Source: CAVRAW01 sp963716135 (GTDB lineage Bacteria; Planctomycetota; Planctomycetia; Pirellulales; JADZDJ01). From it: 64,000 nucleotides of DNA. This document shows positions 54,359 through 63,455 of this stretch, one piece after another. The notes beneath the pieces are model-generated. The model saw nothing but the letters and a program-made list of their open reading frames with translations. It did no database searches and had not been told where the DNA came from. A program made the translations under genes and the position numbers. Location of the stretch: contig OY970289.1 in NCBI GenBank assembly GCA_963716135.1, positions 3,348,001 to 3,412,000 of the forward strand. Reading direction: 5' to 3'. How positions within the stretch are numbered: the stretch's first letter is position 1; each line of letters begins with the position of its first letter.

Positions 54359-54580
54359 ATGAGCGTAGATCTCTCCGAGTTACTGCAACTTCCAGCGGCG
54401 GAAAAAATTCAAATCATCGGCCAACTATGGGATAGTCTCGACGCTCACCCGGAGCAAATTCAGATTCCCGAGGCTCATATCGAAGAGCTTGATCGCCGCA
54501 GGCAGCGCCACCTCGCGAATCCTGGAAGCTCCTCGACATTGGAAGAGCTCGAGAAAAAAATCGCTCGCCGCAATGGCTAG
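54359..54580 (+). CDS. Antitoxin of a RelE/ParE-type pair
   Basis: 73 residues. The N-terminus LSELLQLPAAEKIQIIGQLWDSL is typical of the small 'addiction module component' antitoxins, which bind their toxin and repress their own operon. It starts 3 bp after the acetolactate synthase stop. Confidence 0.85.
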   Translation: MSVDLSELLQLPAAEKIQIIGQLWDSLDAHPEQIQIPEAHIEELDRRRQRHLANPGSSSTLEELEKKIARRNG

Positions 54581-54872
54581 AAGTTTGATCATTGTCGAGG
54601 AAGCGGCTAAAGAATTCCTTGACGCCTACGAGTGGTACGAGGCCAGGCAATCAGGGCTGGGGCCGCGCTTCGCCGAATGCTTCCGTGAATGCCTGAACAA
54701 GATCGAGCAAAATCCGATGATGGCCCAGGCAATTCGTCCGCCCTATCGCTGGGGTAAGATCCCGCACTTTCCCTACGTGGTGATTTTCGAGTTCGATGCC
54801 GAGACGCTTCGAATCTATTCCGTGTTCCACTGTTCCAGAGACGCTGCCAAATGGCAAAAGCCCAAGCAGTAG
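54573..54872 (+). CDS. RelE/ParE-family toxin
   Basis: 99 residues. EEAAKEFLDAYEWYEARQSGLGPRFAECFRECLNKIEQNP and the closing beta strands FPYVVIFEFDAETLRIYSVFHCSRD are characteristic of the RelE/ParE toxin fold. The ATG overlaps the antitoxin stop by 8 nt. Confidence 0.88.
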   Translation: MARSLIIVEEAAKEFLDAYEWYEARQSGLGPRFAECFRECLNKIEQNPMMAQAIRPPYRWGKIPHFPYVVIFEFDAETLRIYSVFHCSRDAAKWQKPKQ

Positions 54873-55086
54873 GCGGCTGAGTTGCCGTCAGTCTCAACCT
54901 CTCTTTCCCCGCTTAGCGCACTTCTGACTTAGAGTATCGGCCCTCGCTTTTTTCCGCCGATACAACCCAAAGACCCAGTAGTATCGTCATGCGCCGACAA
55001 CTTGCGCCGTGCTAGCACTCTGCTCGGGCGATGCTCCGGGGTCACTCGTGCGTTCGTTCTCCGTCGTCAGCCCTGGGTCTATATCT

Positions 55087-56136
55087 ATGTGCTCTCTCGT
55101 TGGTCGGTCCTCACGGTTCGTTGGCGCTATTGTTGTGCTGGTGATGATTGCCGGACCGCTTCAGCGCCAAGCGCCGCGCGTCGACGATTCGCTGCGCACC
55201 TTCGGTTTGACCTCCACCCAGTCGCAGGATCCGCCGCCGGTGGTGACGTCGGTGGCAATCAACGACAAGGGCACGCTCTTGGCCACCGCCGGCGACGACC
55301 ACCTGGTGAATATCTGGCGCATCGACGACGGTAAGTTGGTCTTCACGCTGAAAGGACACGCCGACTGGGTCCGCGTCGTCGAGTTCAGTCCCGATGGGAA
55401 AATTCTGGCTTCCGCCGGCGACGATCGCACGATCCGCCTGTGGGATACTTCCACCGGAAAATTGATTCGCAAGTTCGGCCAGCATGAAGCCGCTATCTAC
55501 GCGCTGCAATTCCATCCCGACGGCAAGACGATTGTCGCCGCCGGTTTCGAAAAGGCCGTCCGCGCCTACAAAGTCGAAAACGGCGAACTGGTGCGCACCT
55601 TCGACGGCACTTGCAACGATGTTCGCGCCGTCGCCTTTTCGCACGACGGAAAATTGCTGGTCGCCGGCGGGCGCGACGGCACCGTCAGCCTTTGGAATTA
55701 TGCCGACGGCACGGTCAAAAAGCAGTTCCCCGCCCACGGCCATCGCATCCGTGCTCTAGCCTTTACGCCCGACGGCGATCGTCTGGCATCGGCCGGCGAA
55801 GACAAAAAAATTCACGTCTGGGATCTCACTACCGGCGACAAGAAATTCACGTTGGAAAACGGCGCAGGCAAGGTCATGGCTCTGTGCTTCTGCGGCGCCG
55901 ACCGCCTGGCCGCCGGCGGCAGCGACAACATCGTCCGCGTGTGGGATCTGTCCACGCAGAAGCTGGTGAACAGTTTCGCCGGCCACACCGGCTCCATCGC
56001 CGCCCTGGCCAGCGACCCCTCGGGAAAACTGCTGGTCTCCGGCAGTTTCGATACCACCGTCCGCTTGTGGCAGATCGACAGCAAGGCCGACGTCAGCCAG
56101 GCGCGGCGAAACACCGATGATGTGCGTTTGAAATAG
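55087..56136 (+). CDS. Secreted WD40 beta-propeller protein
   Basis: About 349 residues from ATG 55087. A signal/anchor (FVGAIVVLVMIAGPL) is followed by seven WD40 repeats ending in VNIWRIDD, IRLWDTST, VSLWNYAD, IHVWDLTT, VRVWDLST, VRLWQIDS and one degenerate blade. A protein-binding scaffold; its partner is unknown. It lies directly before the SdrD-like gene. Confidence 0.87.
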   Translation: MCSLVGRSSRFVGAIVVLVMIAGPLQRQAPRVDDSLRTFGLTSTQSQDPPPVVTSVAINDKGTLLATAGDDHLVNIWRIDDGKLVFTLKGHADWVRVVEFSPDGKILASAGDDRTIRLWDTSTGKLIRKFGQHEAAIYALQFHPDGKTIVAAGFEKAVRAYKVENGELVRTFDGTCNDVRAVAFSHDGKLLVAGGRDGTVSLWNYADGTVKKQFPAHGHRIRALAFTPDGDRLASAGEDKKIHVWDLTTGDKKFTLENGAGKVMALCFCGADRLAAGGSDNIVRVWDLSTQKLVNSFAGHTGSIAALASDPSGKLLVSGSFDTTVRLWQIDSKADVSQARRNTDDVRLK

Positions 56137-56179
56137 TCCAGAATTTCGTCCTCACTTGTGCAACACGGAGGTTGCGGTC

Positions 56180-59100
56180 GTGAGCATTATCCGGAACTTC
56201 GCCCGCTTGGGTCGCTTCATGTTTGGCGACCGCTGGTTTCGCATCGACGACCCGCATTGCACTTCGAAAAAGGTGCGCGCCTGCCGCTTCGAGCAGTTGG
56301 AAATCCGCAACCCGCTCACCGCCAGCCCGTTGCCGATTCATTTGGGCTCGGTCTATCTCGAAAGCGCCAGCGGCGACGATAGCGCGCCGAACGTCATCAA
56401 GGTCACGTTTGCCGGCGGCGCGCCGGGCACGCAACTGAAACAGATCGTCATCGACGGCGATAAAGACGGCAACGGCACCTATTCTTCCGGCGAAGTGTTT
56501 TTCGACACCGCCGCCGGCGGGATGGGCGTATTCAAATCCAACCCGTTTCTCGTCGATGCCGGCAATACCACCGGCGGCATTCAAGTCACCAGTTTCTCCG
56601 TGGCCGACGGCGGTCAAAAGCTGATCATCAACTTCAGCAACTTCGACGCCGGCGACGTATTCGCTTTCACGATCGACGTCGATGAAGCGCAATTCGTCGA
56701 TCCGCAAACTGGCGACGTCGACGTCAACGCCGTGGTCGAAGGCAACGAGTTCCAGCGCTCGATCATGACCGGCACGTTTACGGCGCCGCATTATTTCGAT
56801 GCCACGGGTAACACCAAATATTGGGACGAGTTCGACGCCAATTTTGCCGCCGCCAACACGTCCTCCGGCACCACGCTGACGCTGCCCCCCGATTCATACA
56901 TCCCGCCGTCGGAAAAAGATCTAACCGACCTCACCGCCGGCGCCGTGTTGGTGATGCAGCAAACTCCGCTGCCCAGCAGCCTGTCGGGCACGGTGTATCA
57001 CGATCAGAACCTCGACCATTTGTTGGACAACAACGAACAAGGCATCGCCAATGTCACGCTGACGCTCTTGCAGTGGGATGGCAACCAATGGGTCGGCACC
57101 GGAAAGACAACGACGACCGACGTCAACGGCAACTACAAATTCGACAATCTTCTTCCCGGCACCTACCGCATTGCCGAAACTCAGCCCAACGGTTGGATCA
57201 GCGTCGGCAGCCAGCCCGGCACCGTCGACGGCGTGGTCGATGGCACGTCGACCGATGTCGATACCCTTAGCGATGCAGCGCTGTTGGGCGGCCAGGACGG
57301 CATCCACTACAACTTCGGCGAATGTTTGCCGGCCAGCATCGCTGGAAAGGTTTGGTACGATCCGGAAAACGATTGCATGTTCGGTGTGCACGACGTGGTG
57401 CTGCCGGGCGTGCAGATCGACCTGTTGAATGCCCAAGGCGTGGTCATCGCCTCGACGACGACCAACGCGCAAGGCGAGTACGAATTCGACGGACTCACGC
57501 CAGGCCTTGCGTACACCGTCAAAGAACATCAGCCGGCCGGTTACCTGGAAGGCTGCACGATGGCCGGCACCGTAGGCGGCGACGATTCGGTGCAAGACAT
57601 CATTACGCAAATCACGCTGGGCTCCAATGTTCACGCGCTGAATTATGATTTCACCGAAATCCTGCCGGGCAGCATCAGCGGTTACGTGCACGCCGATCCG
57701 GAAGGCGATTGCATCGTCGGCCCCAACGACATCATGTTGGCCGGCGTGAAAATCGACTTACTCGATGGCGACGGCAATGTGATCAAATCCACGTTCACCG
57801 ACGAAAACGGCTACTACGAATTCAACAATCTCGCCCCGGGCACCTACGGCGTGTTCGAGCATCAGCCGCCGGGATACTACAGTGACGGCGGCGATGTCGG
57901 CTCCCTGGGCGGCGTCGTTGTCGGCGACTTAATCACCCAAGTCAAAATCAATTCCGACGAGCACGGCACGCATTACGATTTCTGCGAGCATCTGCCCAAC
58001 AGCATCAGCGGCACCGTGCACCTCGATCCGGAAGGCGACTGCGTCATCGGTCCGCACGACATCATGCTCGCCGGCGTGCAAGTCGATCTTTTGAATTCCG
58101 ACAACCAGGTGATCGCCACCACGTTCACCAACAACGACGGCTACTACGAATTCACCGGACTGGACAGCGGCACCTACAGCGTTCATTACCATCCGCTGCC
58201 GCAGTACTTCGACGACGGCGGCGATGTAGGTTCGCTCGGCGGCGCCGGCGACGAAACCGATACGCTTTCGAATATCGTGCTGGTGTCCGACGATCACGGC
58301 ACGGACTACAACTTCTGCGAGCATCCCCCCGCGAGCATCGAAGGCAGCGTGCACTTGGATCCGGAAGGCGACTGCGTCATCGGTCCGCACGACATCATGC
58401 TCGCCGGAGTGCAGGTCGATCTCTTGGACAGCAACGGCCACGTGATCGCCACGACCGTCACCAACGAGCAAGGCCATTATAAGTTCGACGGCTTGGATCA
58501 GGGCACCTACGCCGTCCACTATCATCCGCTGCCGCAATACTTCGACGACGGCGGCGACGTCGGCTCGCTGGGCGGCGTCGGCGATGAAACCGATACGCTC
58601 TCCGAAATCGTGCTCACGCCCGGAGATCACGGCGTGGACTACAACTTCTGCGAGCATCCGCCGGGAAGCATCGAAGGCTCGGTGCATTTGGATCCCGAAG
58701 GCGACTGCGAAATCGGCCCCCACGACATCATGCTCGCCGGCGTGAAGGTCGATCTGCTAAACAGCGACGGCCAGGTCATTGCCACGACCACGACCGACGT
58801 CAACGGCCATTACAAATTCGATGGTTTGGACAAAGGCACGTACGCCGTGCATTATCACGCGCTCGCGCAATACTTCGACGACGGCGGCGACGTGGGCTCG
58901 CTGGGCGGCGTCGGCGACGGCACCGATATTCTTTCCGAAATCATCGTCGGTGTCGGCGATCATGGCGTCGACTACAACTTCTGCGAGCATCCCGGCGCCA
59001 GCATCTCCGGCTACGTGTTCCAGGATGGCCCGCCGATCGTGTTGCTGCCCGGCCAAACGCTGCCCGATATTGAAACCATCCGCGACGGCGTGCGCAATGC

Positions 59101-60589
59101 AGGCGACAAACCCATCGCGGGCGTCACGCTTTTGCTCTACGATGGTCAAGGCAACCCCGTGCTCGACGGCCAGAGTCATCAACGCACCGCCGTCACCGAT
59201 GCCAACGGCTTCTATGAATTCGCCGGTTTGGACGCTGGCACCTATGTCGTCCGCGAATTGCAACCCGGCGGATACATCGACGCCATCGACACGCCGGGTT
59301 CCACTGGCGGCGTGGCGCAGAACCACCACACGCCGGCGGGCTTGTTCCCCTCGTTGCCGTTTGCCACGAATTTCGACACCATTGCCGCGATCACGTTGGG
59401 CGTTGGCCAAAGCTCCGTGGAAAACAATTTCAGCGAAGTGGTTACCACGCGGCTTCCGTTCATTCCGCCGCCGGAATTCCCGCCGCCGGAAAGCATTCCG
59501 CCGCTCAACCCGCTGACCGTTCAGGTCAATCCGCATCTGGTGAATCCGCCGTGGAAGCCGCCGTACTTCAATCTGAACAAGCACGGCGCCGACGCCGTCG
59601 GTTACACCTGGCACTTAAGCATCGTCAATGCCGGCTACCCGCGCGGTCAGAAGGACGACTTCGTCGCCATGGAAATCATTGCCGCGGCCGGCAACGTTCC
59701 TTGGTCTTATCTCAACTTCACCAGCGGCAAGTGGATCGTGCTGGATGCCGACGGAAATGAAGTGGAACGTGCTGCGATCGGCATCGCCGATGCCATTCCG
59801 CTGGCCGGCGATTTCCGCGGCGACGGCACCATGGAGCTCGGCCTGTACATCGACGGCCAATGGTTCATCGACGTCAACGGCGACGGCCTTTGGGATGCCG
59901 GCGACCTGTGGGCCAAGCTCGGCACGCGCGAAGATCAGCCCGTCGTCGGCGATTGGGACGGCGACGGAAAAGACGACATCGGTATCTTTGGCCCCGCCTG
60001 GCCGCGCGATCCGCGCGCCATCGAGCACGACCCCGGTTTGCCGGACCCAATGAACAAGCTCGTTGCCGGCCGCCACAAGAAGAACGTGCCGCCGCCGGAA
60101 GATTTGGCGGCGATCGGCAAGCGCAAGCTGCAAGCGCAAGGCAAGGTCAAGACGCGCGAAGAGCTGATTGACCACGTGTTCCACTACGGCCGCCCAGGCG
60201 ATCGCGCCATCGTGGGCGACTGGACCGGCACCGGCCTGCGCCGCATCGCCGTGTTCCACAGCGGCAGTTGGTACCTCGACATGGACGGCGACGGCCGCTG
60301 GAGCCCCGGCGATCTGAAGTGCGAATTCGGCAAACCGGGCGATCTGCCGGTCATCGGCGACTGGACCGGCGACGGCATCGAGAAGATCGGCGTATTCCGC
60401 GACGGCACGTGGTATCTCGACGTGAACAACACGCAGAACATTGCCGACGCGAAGGTGGTGCACCTCGGCCGACCCGGCGATAAACCGGTGGTGGCCGACG
60501 GCCCTGACCACGCGGTGATCGGCGTCTATCGCGCCGGCCCGGCCGCCGAGAAAACCGCCGAAGCGCCGCAGCAAACCGTGACGAAGTAG
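56180..60589 (+). CDS. SdrD-like B-repeat surface protein with dockerin-like and FG-GAP-like parts
   Basis: About 1,469 residues from GTG 56180 (GGAGG 8 nt upstream). The N-terminus carries ACRFEQLEIRNPLTA, a variant planctomycete leader. From about 56980 to 59450 there are seven SdrD B-like/prealbumin-like repeats, four of them with period 334 nt. Several begin SIxGxVHLDPEGDC and contain IGPHDIMLAGVQVDLL, with YNFCEHPP at the joint. From 59600 on, repeats such as VGDWTGDG and WYLDVNNT suggest a calcium-binding propeller. Surface adhesion is likely. No sortase signal is seen. Confidence 0.85.
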   Translation: MSIIRNFARLGRFMFGDRWFRIDDPHCTSKKVRACRFEQLEIRNPLTASPLPIHLGSVYLESASGDDSAPNVIKVTFAGGAPGTQLKQIVIDGDKDGNGTYSSGEVFFDTAAGGMGVFKSNPFLVDAGNTTGGIQVTSFSVADGGQKLIINFSNFDAGDVFAFTIDVDEAQFVDPQTGDVDVNAVVEGNEFQRSIMTGTFTAPHYFDATGNTKYWDEFDANFAAANTSSGTTLTLPPDSYIPPSEKDLTDLTAGAVLVMQQTPLPSSLSGTVYHDQNLDHLLDNNEQGIANVTLTLLQWDGNQWVGTGKTTTTDVNGNYKFDNLLPGTYRIAETQPNGWISVGSQPGTVDGVVDGTSTDVDTLSDAALLGGQDGIHYNFGECLPASIAGKVWYDPENDCMFGVHDVVLPGVQIDLLNAQGVVIASTTTNAQGEYEFDGLTPGLAYTVKEHQPAGYLEGCTMAGTVGGDDSVQDIITQITLGSNVHALNYDFTEILPGSISGYVHADPEGDCIVGPNDIMLAGVKIDLLDGDGNVIKSTFTDENGYYEFNNLAPGTYGVFEHQPPGYYSDGGDVGSLGGVVVGDLITQVKINSDEHGTHYDFCEHLPNSISGTVHLDPEGDCVIGPHDIMLAGVQVDLLNSDNQVIATTFTNNDGYYEFTGLDSGTYSVHYHPLPQYFDDGGDVGSLGGAGDETDTLSNIVLVSDDHGTDYNFCEHPPASIEGSVHLDPEGDCVIGPHDIMLAGVQVDLLDSNGHVIATTVTNEQGHYKFDGLDQGTYAVHYHPLPQYFDDGGDVGSLGGVGDETDTLSEIVLTPGDHGVDYNFCEHPPGSIEGSVHLDPEGDCEIGPHDIMLAGVKVDLLNSDGQVIATTTTDVNGHYKFDGLDKGTYAVHYHALAQYFDDGGDVGSLGGVGDGTDILSEIIVGVGDHGVDYNFCEHPGASISGYVFQDGPPIVLLPGQTLPDIETIRDGVRNAGDKPIAGVTLLLYDGQGNPVLDGQSHQRTAVTDANGFYEFAGLDAGTYVVRELQPGGYIDAIDTPGSTGGVAQNHHTPAGLFPSLPFATNFDTIAAITLGVGQSSVENNFSEVVTTRLPFIPPPEFPPPESIPPLNPLTVQVNPHLVNPPWKPPYFNLNKHGADAVGYTWHLSIVNAGYPRGQKDDFVAMEIIAAAGNVPWSYLNFTSGKWIVLDADGNEVERAAIGIADAIPLAGDFRGDGTMELGLYIDGQWFIDVNGDGLWDAGDLWAKLGTREDQPVVGDWDGDGKDDIGIFGPAWPRDPRAIEHDPGLPDPMNKLVAGRHKKNVPPPEDLAAIGKRKLQAQGKVKTREELIDHVFHYGRPGDRAIVGDWTGTGLRRIAVFHSGSWYLDMDGDGRWSPGDLKCEFGKPGDLPVIGDWTGDGIEKIGVFRDGTWYLDVNNTQNIADAKVVHLGRPGDKPVVADGPDHAVIGVYRAGPAAEKTAEAPQQTVTK

Positions 60590-60699
60590 CTGCCCGCACT
60601 GTCACTGCGTGCCCCGCCAATAGCCGGAGGGCAACGCCCTCCGGAGGCGCCACCGATGTGCCGTCCATTTTGGCCAACTGCAGCGCACGCCTGCGCCCG

Positions 60700-60870
60700 T
60701 CACGACGCCTTCAACTTCGAGATTTCCGCCTCCGCCGCGGCAATTTCCGCTTCCAGCCGTTTCGGCTCGCCGGGATCGTCCGGCTGCTCGCGTGCGCCGG
60801 CCAACTGCTGCCGCAACTTTTGCAGCTTCTGATGCAGCACGTCGAGCCGCTTCTTGGCTTTCTTGTCCAT
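60700..60870 (-). CDS. Small coiled-coil protein, 56 residues
   Basis: MDKKAKKRLDVLHQKLQKLR, then a Glu/Ala-rich heptad helix to ISKLKAS. One amphipathic coiled coil with a basic start. Similar small planctomycete proteins exist, with no known function. It was too short for simple ORF listing. Confidence 0.6.
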   Translation of the reverse strand: MDKKAKKRLDVLHQKLQKLRQQLAGAREQPDDPGEPKRLEAEIAAAEAEISKLKAS

Positions 60871-60931
60871 GGTCAATTGCCGCGACGGTTTCCCGATCGC
60901 CGGGAACTACATTCCCAGCGCTTTCTTCACC

Positions 60932-61048
60932 TTAGACATCACGGTAGCGCGGCGCTTTTTCCTGCGCACGGCGGGCTTTCACTCGGGTTTTCACATTCTT
61001 CGCGATCTTCTTCAACGGCCGACGTCTCGCTGCCTTTTTCTTTGCCAT
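60932..61048 (-). CDS. Small Lys/Arg-rich protein, 38 residues
   Basis: MAKKKAARRRPLKKIAKNVK... is about 45% basic, suggesting nucleic-acid binding. An alternative frame would extend it by RKKRRATVMSKVKKALGM, so a missing base is possible. It precedes the coiled-coil gene on the same strand. Confidence 0.45.
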   Translation of the reverse strand: MAKKKAARRRPLKKIAKNVKTRVKARRAQEKAPRYRDV

Positions 61049-61081
61049 GATAATCCTCAGATAAGTTAGACCTAGTTTGAC

Positions 61082-61606
61082 TCATCGATTCACAATCTCT
61101 TCCGTTCCCACCGGCTGCTTCATTTCCACTCTGGTCGGCCCCACGTGCGTGGCTCTTAAGATACCGGACAGCGCCACGACAATTAGAGCCAATATCACAT
61201 TCACCGTCATCCAAAATCTGGCGTTCTGGCGAAATCTCTTCGTGGCCTCCGTCCGCCCGGCCAGCGCACTGGCGAGAAAGAAAATCACCAGTGCCAACAA
61301 AAACTTCACGCCGAAGGCGGCTTGATAAATCCCGTTATACTCACCGCGCCACTGGTCGCCCCACGTTTTGCTGTCGCCGAGAAAGCGGATGTAGTTCCAC
61401 AGCCCCGAAACAAACAAAAACAATATCGACGCGGCGACCATCTTCGCCCACCGCGACCGGATTTGCTGATGCAATGCTTGCCGTTGCTCATCCGCCAACA
61501 CGCGAATCGATGGCGCCAAGGCGAAGCGCATGAAAATCATCCCACCGACGGCCATGATCGCCGCCACAACGTGGAACCAGCGCAGTGTAATTCCCAGCCA
61601 AGTCAT
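61082..61606 (-). CDS. CopD-like integral membrane protein
   Basis: 174 residues with four transmembrane helices. It has WFHVVAAIMAVGGMIFMRFAL, W-N-Y-I-R-F after helix 2, and VNVILALIVVALSGILRATH. The His and Met positions fit the CopD/DUF2269 group of membrane proteins. Substrate unknown; copper handling is possible, which is interesting next to a copper-radical oxidase elsewhere in the window. Confidence 0.7.
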   Translation of the reverse strand: MTWLGITLRWFHVVAAIMAVGGMIFMRFALAPSIRVLADEQRQALHQQIRSRWAKMVAASILFLFVSGLWNYIRFLGDSKTWGDQWRGEYNGIYQAAFGVKFLLALVIFFLASALAGRTEATKRFRQNARFWMTVNVILALIVVALSGILRATHVGPTRVEMKQPVGTEEIVNR

Positions 61607-61662
61607 CGTGCCCAGTGTAGGCGCCGATTTAGCCCCGGGTCAATGACCCGGGCAATGCGCCG

Positions 61663-62882
61663 TCACGACGATTTCGCCCTCAACTCCTCAACCAGCTTCA
61701 GCGCGGCCTCCCGATCGCGCACCTCGCCGTCCAATTGCGCGACCCGCACTGCTTTCAGCAGCCGCGCCATCCCCGGCCCGCGCGGAACGCCAACAGCAAT
61801 CAAATCCTCCCCGCTCAATAGCGCCCCGGGATTCAATTCCTCCGCCGGCCGCCGAAGCTGCTCGCGGCAAAACGCCACATCGTCTGTGTCCCCGTGAAGC
61901 GAGATCAATTCCTCCGCCCCCTCGTTGATCAATAGCGGTTGCAATTGCGACCAGCGCTGCCTACGGGCTCCGCGCAGCCAGTCCCAATGTTTCAACAACC
62001 AGGCGACCCGATCCGTATCTTTCCGCGCCAGCCGCCAGCGCCGACCCACGACCTCCGCCAAATCGCTCCCTTTCGCGCCGTGCAGCAACACGGCCAGCGC
62101 CAGCGAAAACGTCGGCCGCTCAATCGAATCCAAAAGGACCAAACTCTTGGGCAAGGCCGCAGTGTCCGCCTCCGGCAAAATTGCCCGCAGTAATCCTGTT
62201 TCTTGCAGCAATTGCACCGCGCGCACCCGTGCCGCGTGCGGCAGCACAATTTGCATCTCGGCGGCAATCCGCTCCGCGCTCACGACCGTAATCTGGTCGG
62301 CCATATCGCGAATGGCCGCCAGCGTGGCTTCGTCTAAATGAAAATCGAGCACGGCCGCAAACCGCACCGCGCGAGCATGCGCAATTTGTCTTCGGTAAAT
62401 CGCTGCCGCGGATCGCCGATCGCCCGCACAATTCTTCCGCGCACGTCCGCCTCGCCGTCGACGAAATCGATCACGCGCTGGGCCAACGGATCGTAAAACA
62501 TCCCGTTGATCGTGAAATCGCGCCGTCTGGCATCTTCCTCCGGCGAGCTGAAGGCGACCTGATCGGGATGCCGCCCGTCGCTGTAGGCCACGTCGCGCCG
62601 GAAGGTAGTCACTTCAATCTGCCCCGCGCCGCGCGGTCCAAGCACCGCGATCACGCCGAACGCCGCCCCCACGGCCAGCGTTTTGCGCTTGTGAAACACG
62701 CGCTGAATTTCCGGCGGCTGGGCGCTCGTGGCCACGTCGTAATCGTACGGCGTGCGCTTGAGAATCTGATCGCGCACGCAACCGCCGGCCCAATACGCCT
62801 CAAACCCGTGGTCGCGCAACTGGCGCACCACTTCGACGGCAAACTCCCGCTGCTGTTCAGGAATAGGTTGGTGCACGTTCAA
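61663..62882 (-). CDS. cca: CCA-adding enzyme / tRNA nucleotidyltransferase (frame change near 62365)
   Basis: About 405 residues. The class II nucleotidyltransferase head has GGCVRDQIL, then YDYDVATSA (catalytic Asp pair), RRRDFTINGMFYDP and EDKLRML. The frame then breaks near 62365 and resumes as AVRFAAVLDFHLDEAT, the neck/body domain with ALAVLLHG. One extra base gives RMLRAVRFAA. It adds CCA to tRNA 3' ends, which is relevant because no tRNA in this window encodes CCA. TTG 62882 or GTG 62876 is the likely start. Confidence 0.87.
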
Positions 62883-63455
62883 TGGCCCGCGAGTTCTTGC
62901 CGTCCGCCTTCTGCGCACTGACAGTTGAATTCCGTGGCGGTTCAGTGCAGGAACCGATTCTACTGCAATAATACGATGCCGGAAAATGGCGATCGTGTGA
63001 CGAAGGTCGCTCATCAACCTTCCGCGGCGTGATGAATGTGCGCCAAGGCCCCGCAGCCGGCAGGCGTTCGGAAAAGAGTTTCTGCGCGGCGGCAACAAAT
63101 GGCTCGGTTCCGGCGTGCTTGCGGCTTTGTCGCAGCATTTTCCACACCATTCCTCAGTTTTGTCGCTTTCACCGCGCTGTCGCGGCACGGATCGAGGGCG
63201 ATAAATTCCAATCGCAGCCGATGGTCAGTTGCTTGACCGGCCGCCAACCCAGTCGTAAGTTGACGGCAGTTCACCGCTCGCGGAACAGCTTTCGACGATT
63301 CGTTGATCTTCCCGCGATCTAAGTCTTGTCACCAGCGGGAAGAGGTTCTGGGCCATGCTGGCCGTGATCGAGTGCGCTCCTTCTGCATCGTTCGCTGTTC
63401 AAAAGCTTTGCGTAGTTCGCCTGCTAACCAGATTTCCCAACTGGAGGATCTGACG
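62883..63455. other. Intergenic region without recognised gene
   Basis: About 570 bp between divergent genes. Overlapping frames on both strands lack ribosome sites and look like shadows. No RNA gene or terminator identified. Confidence 0.4.
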
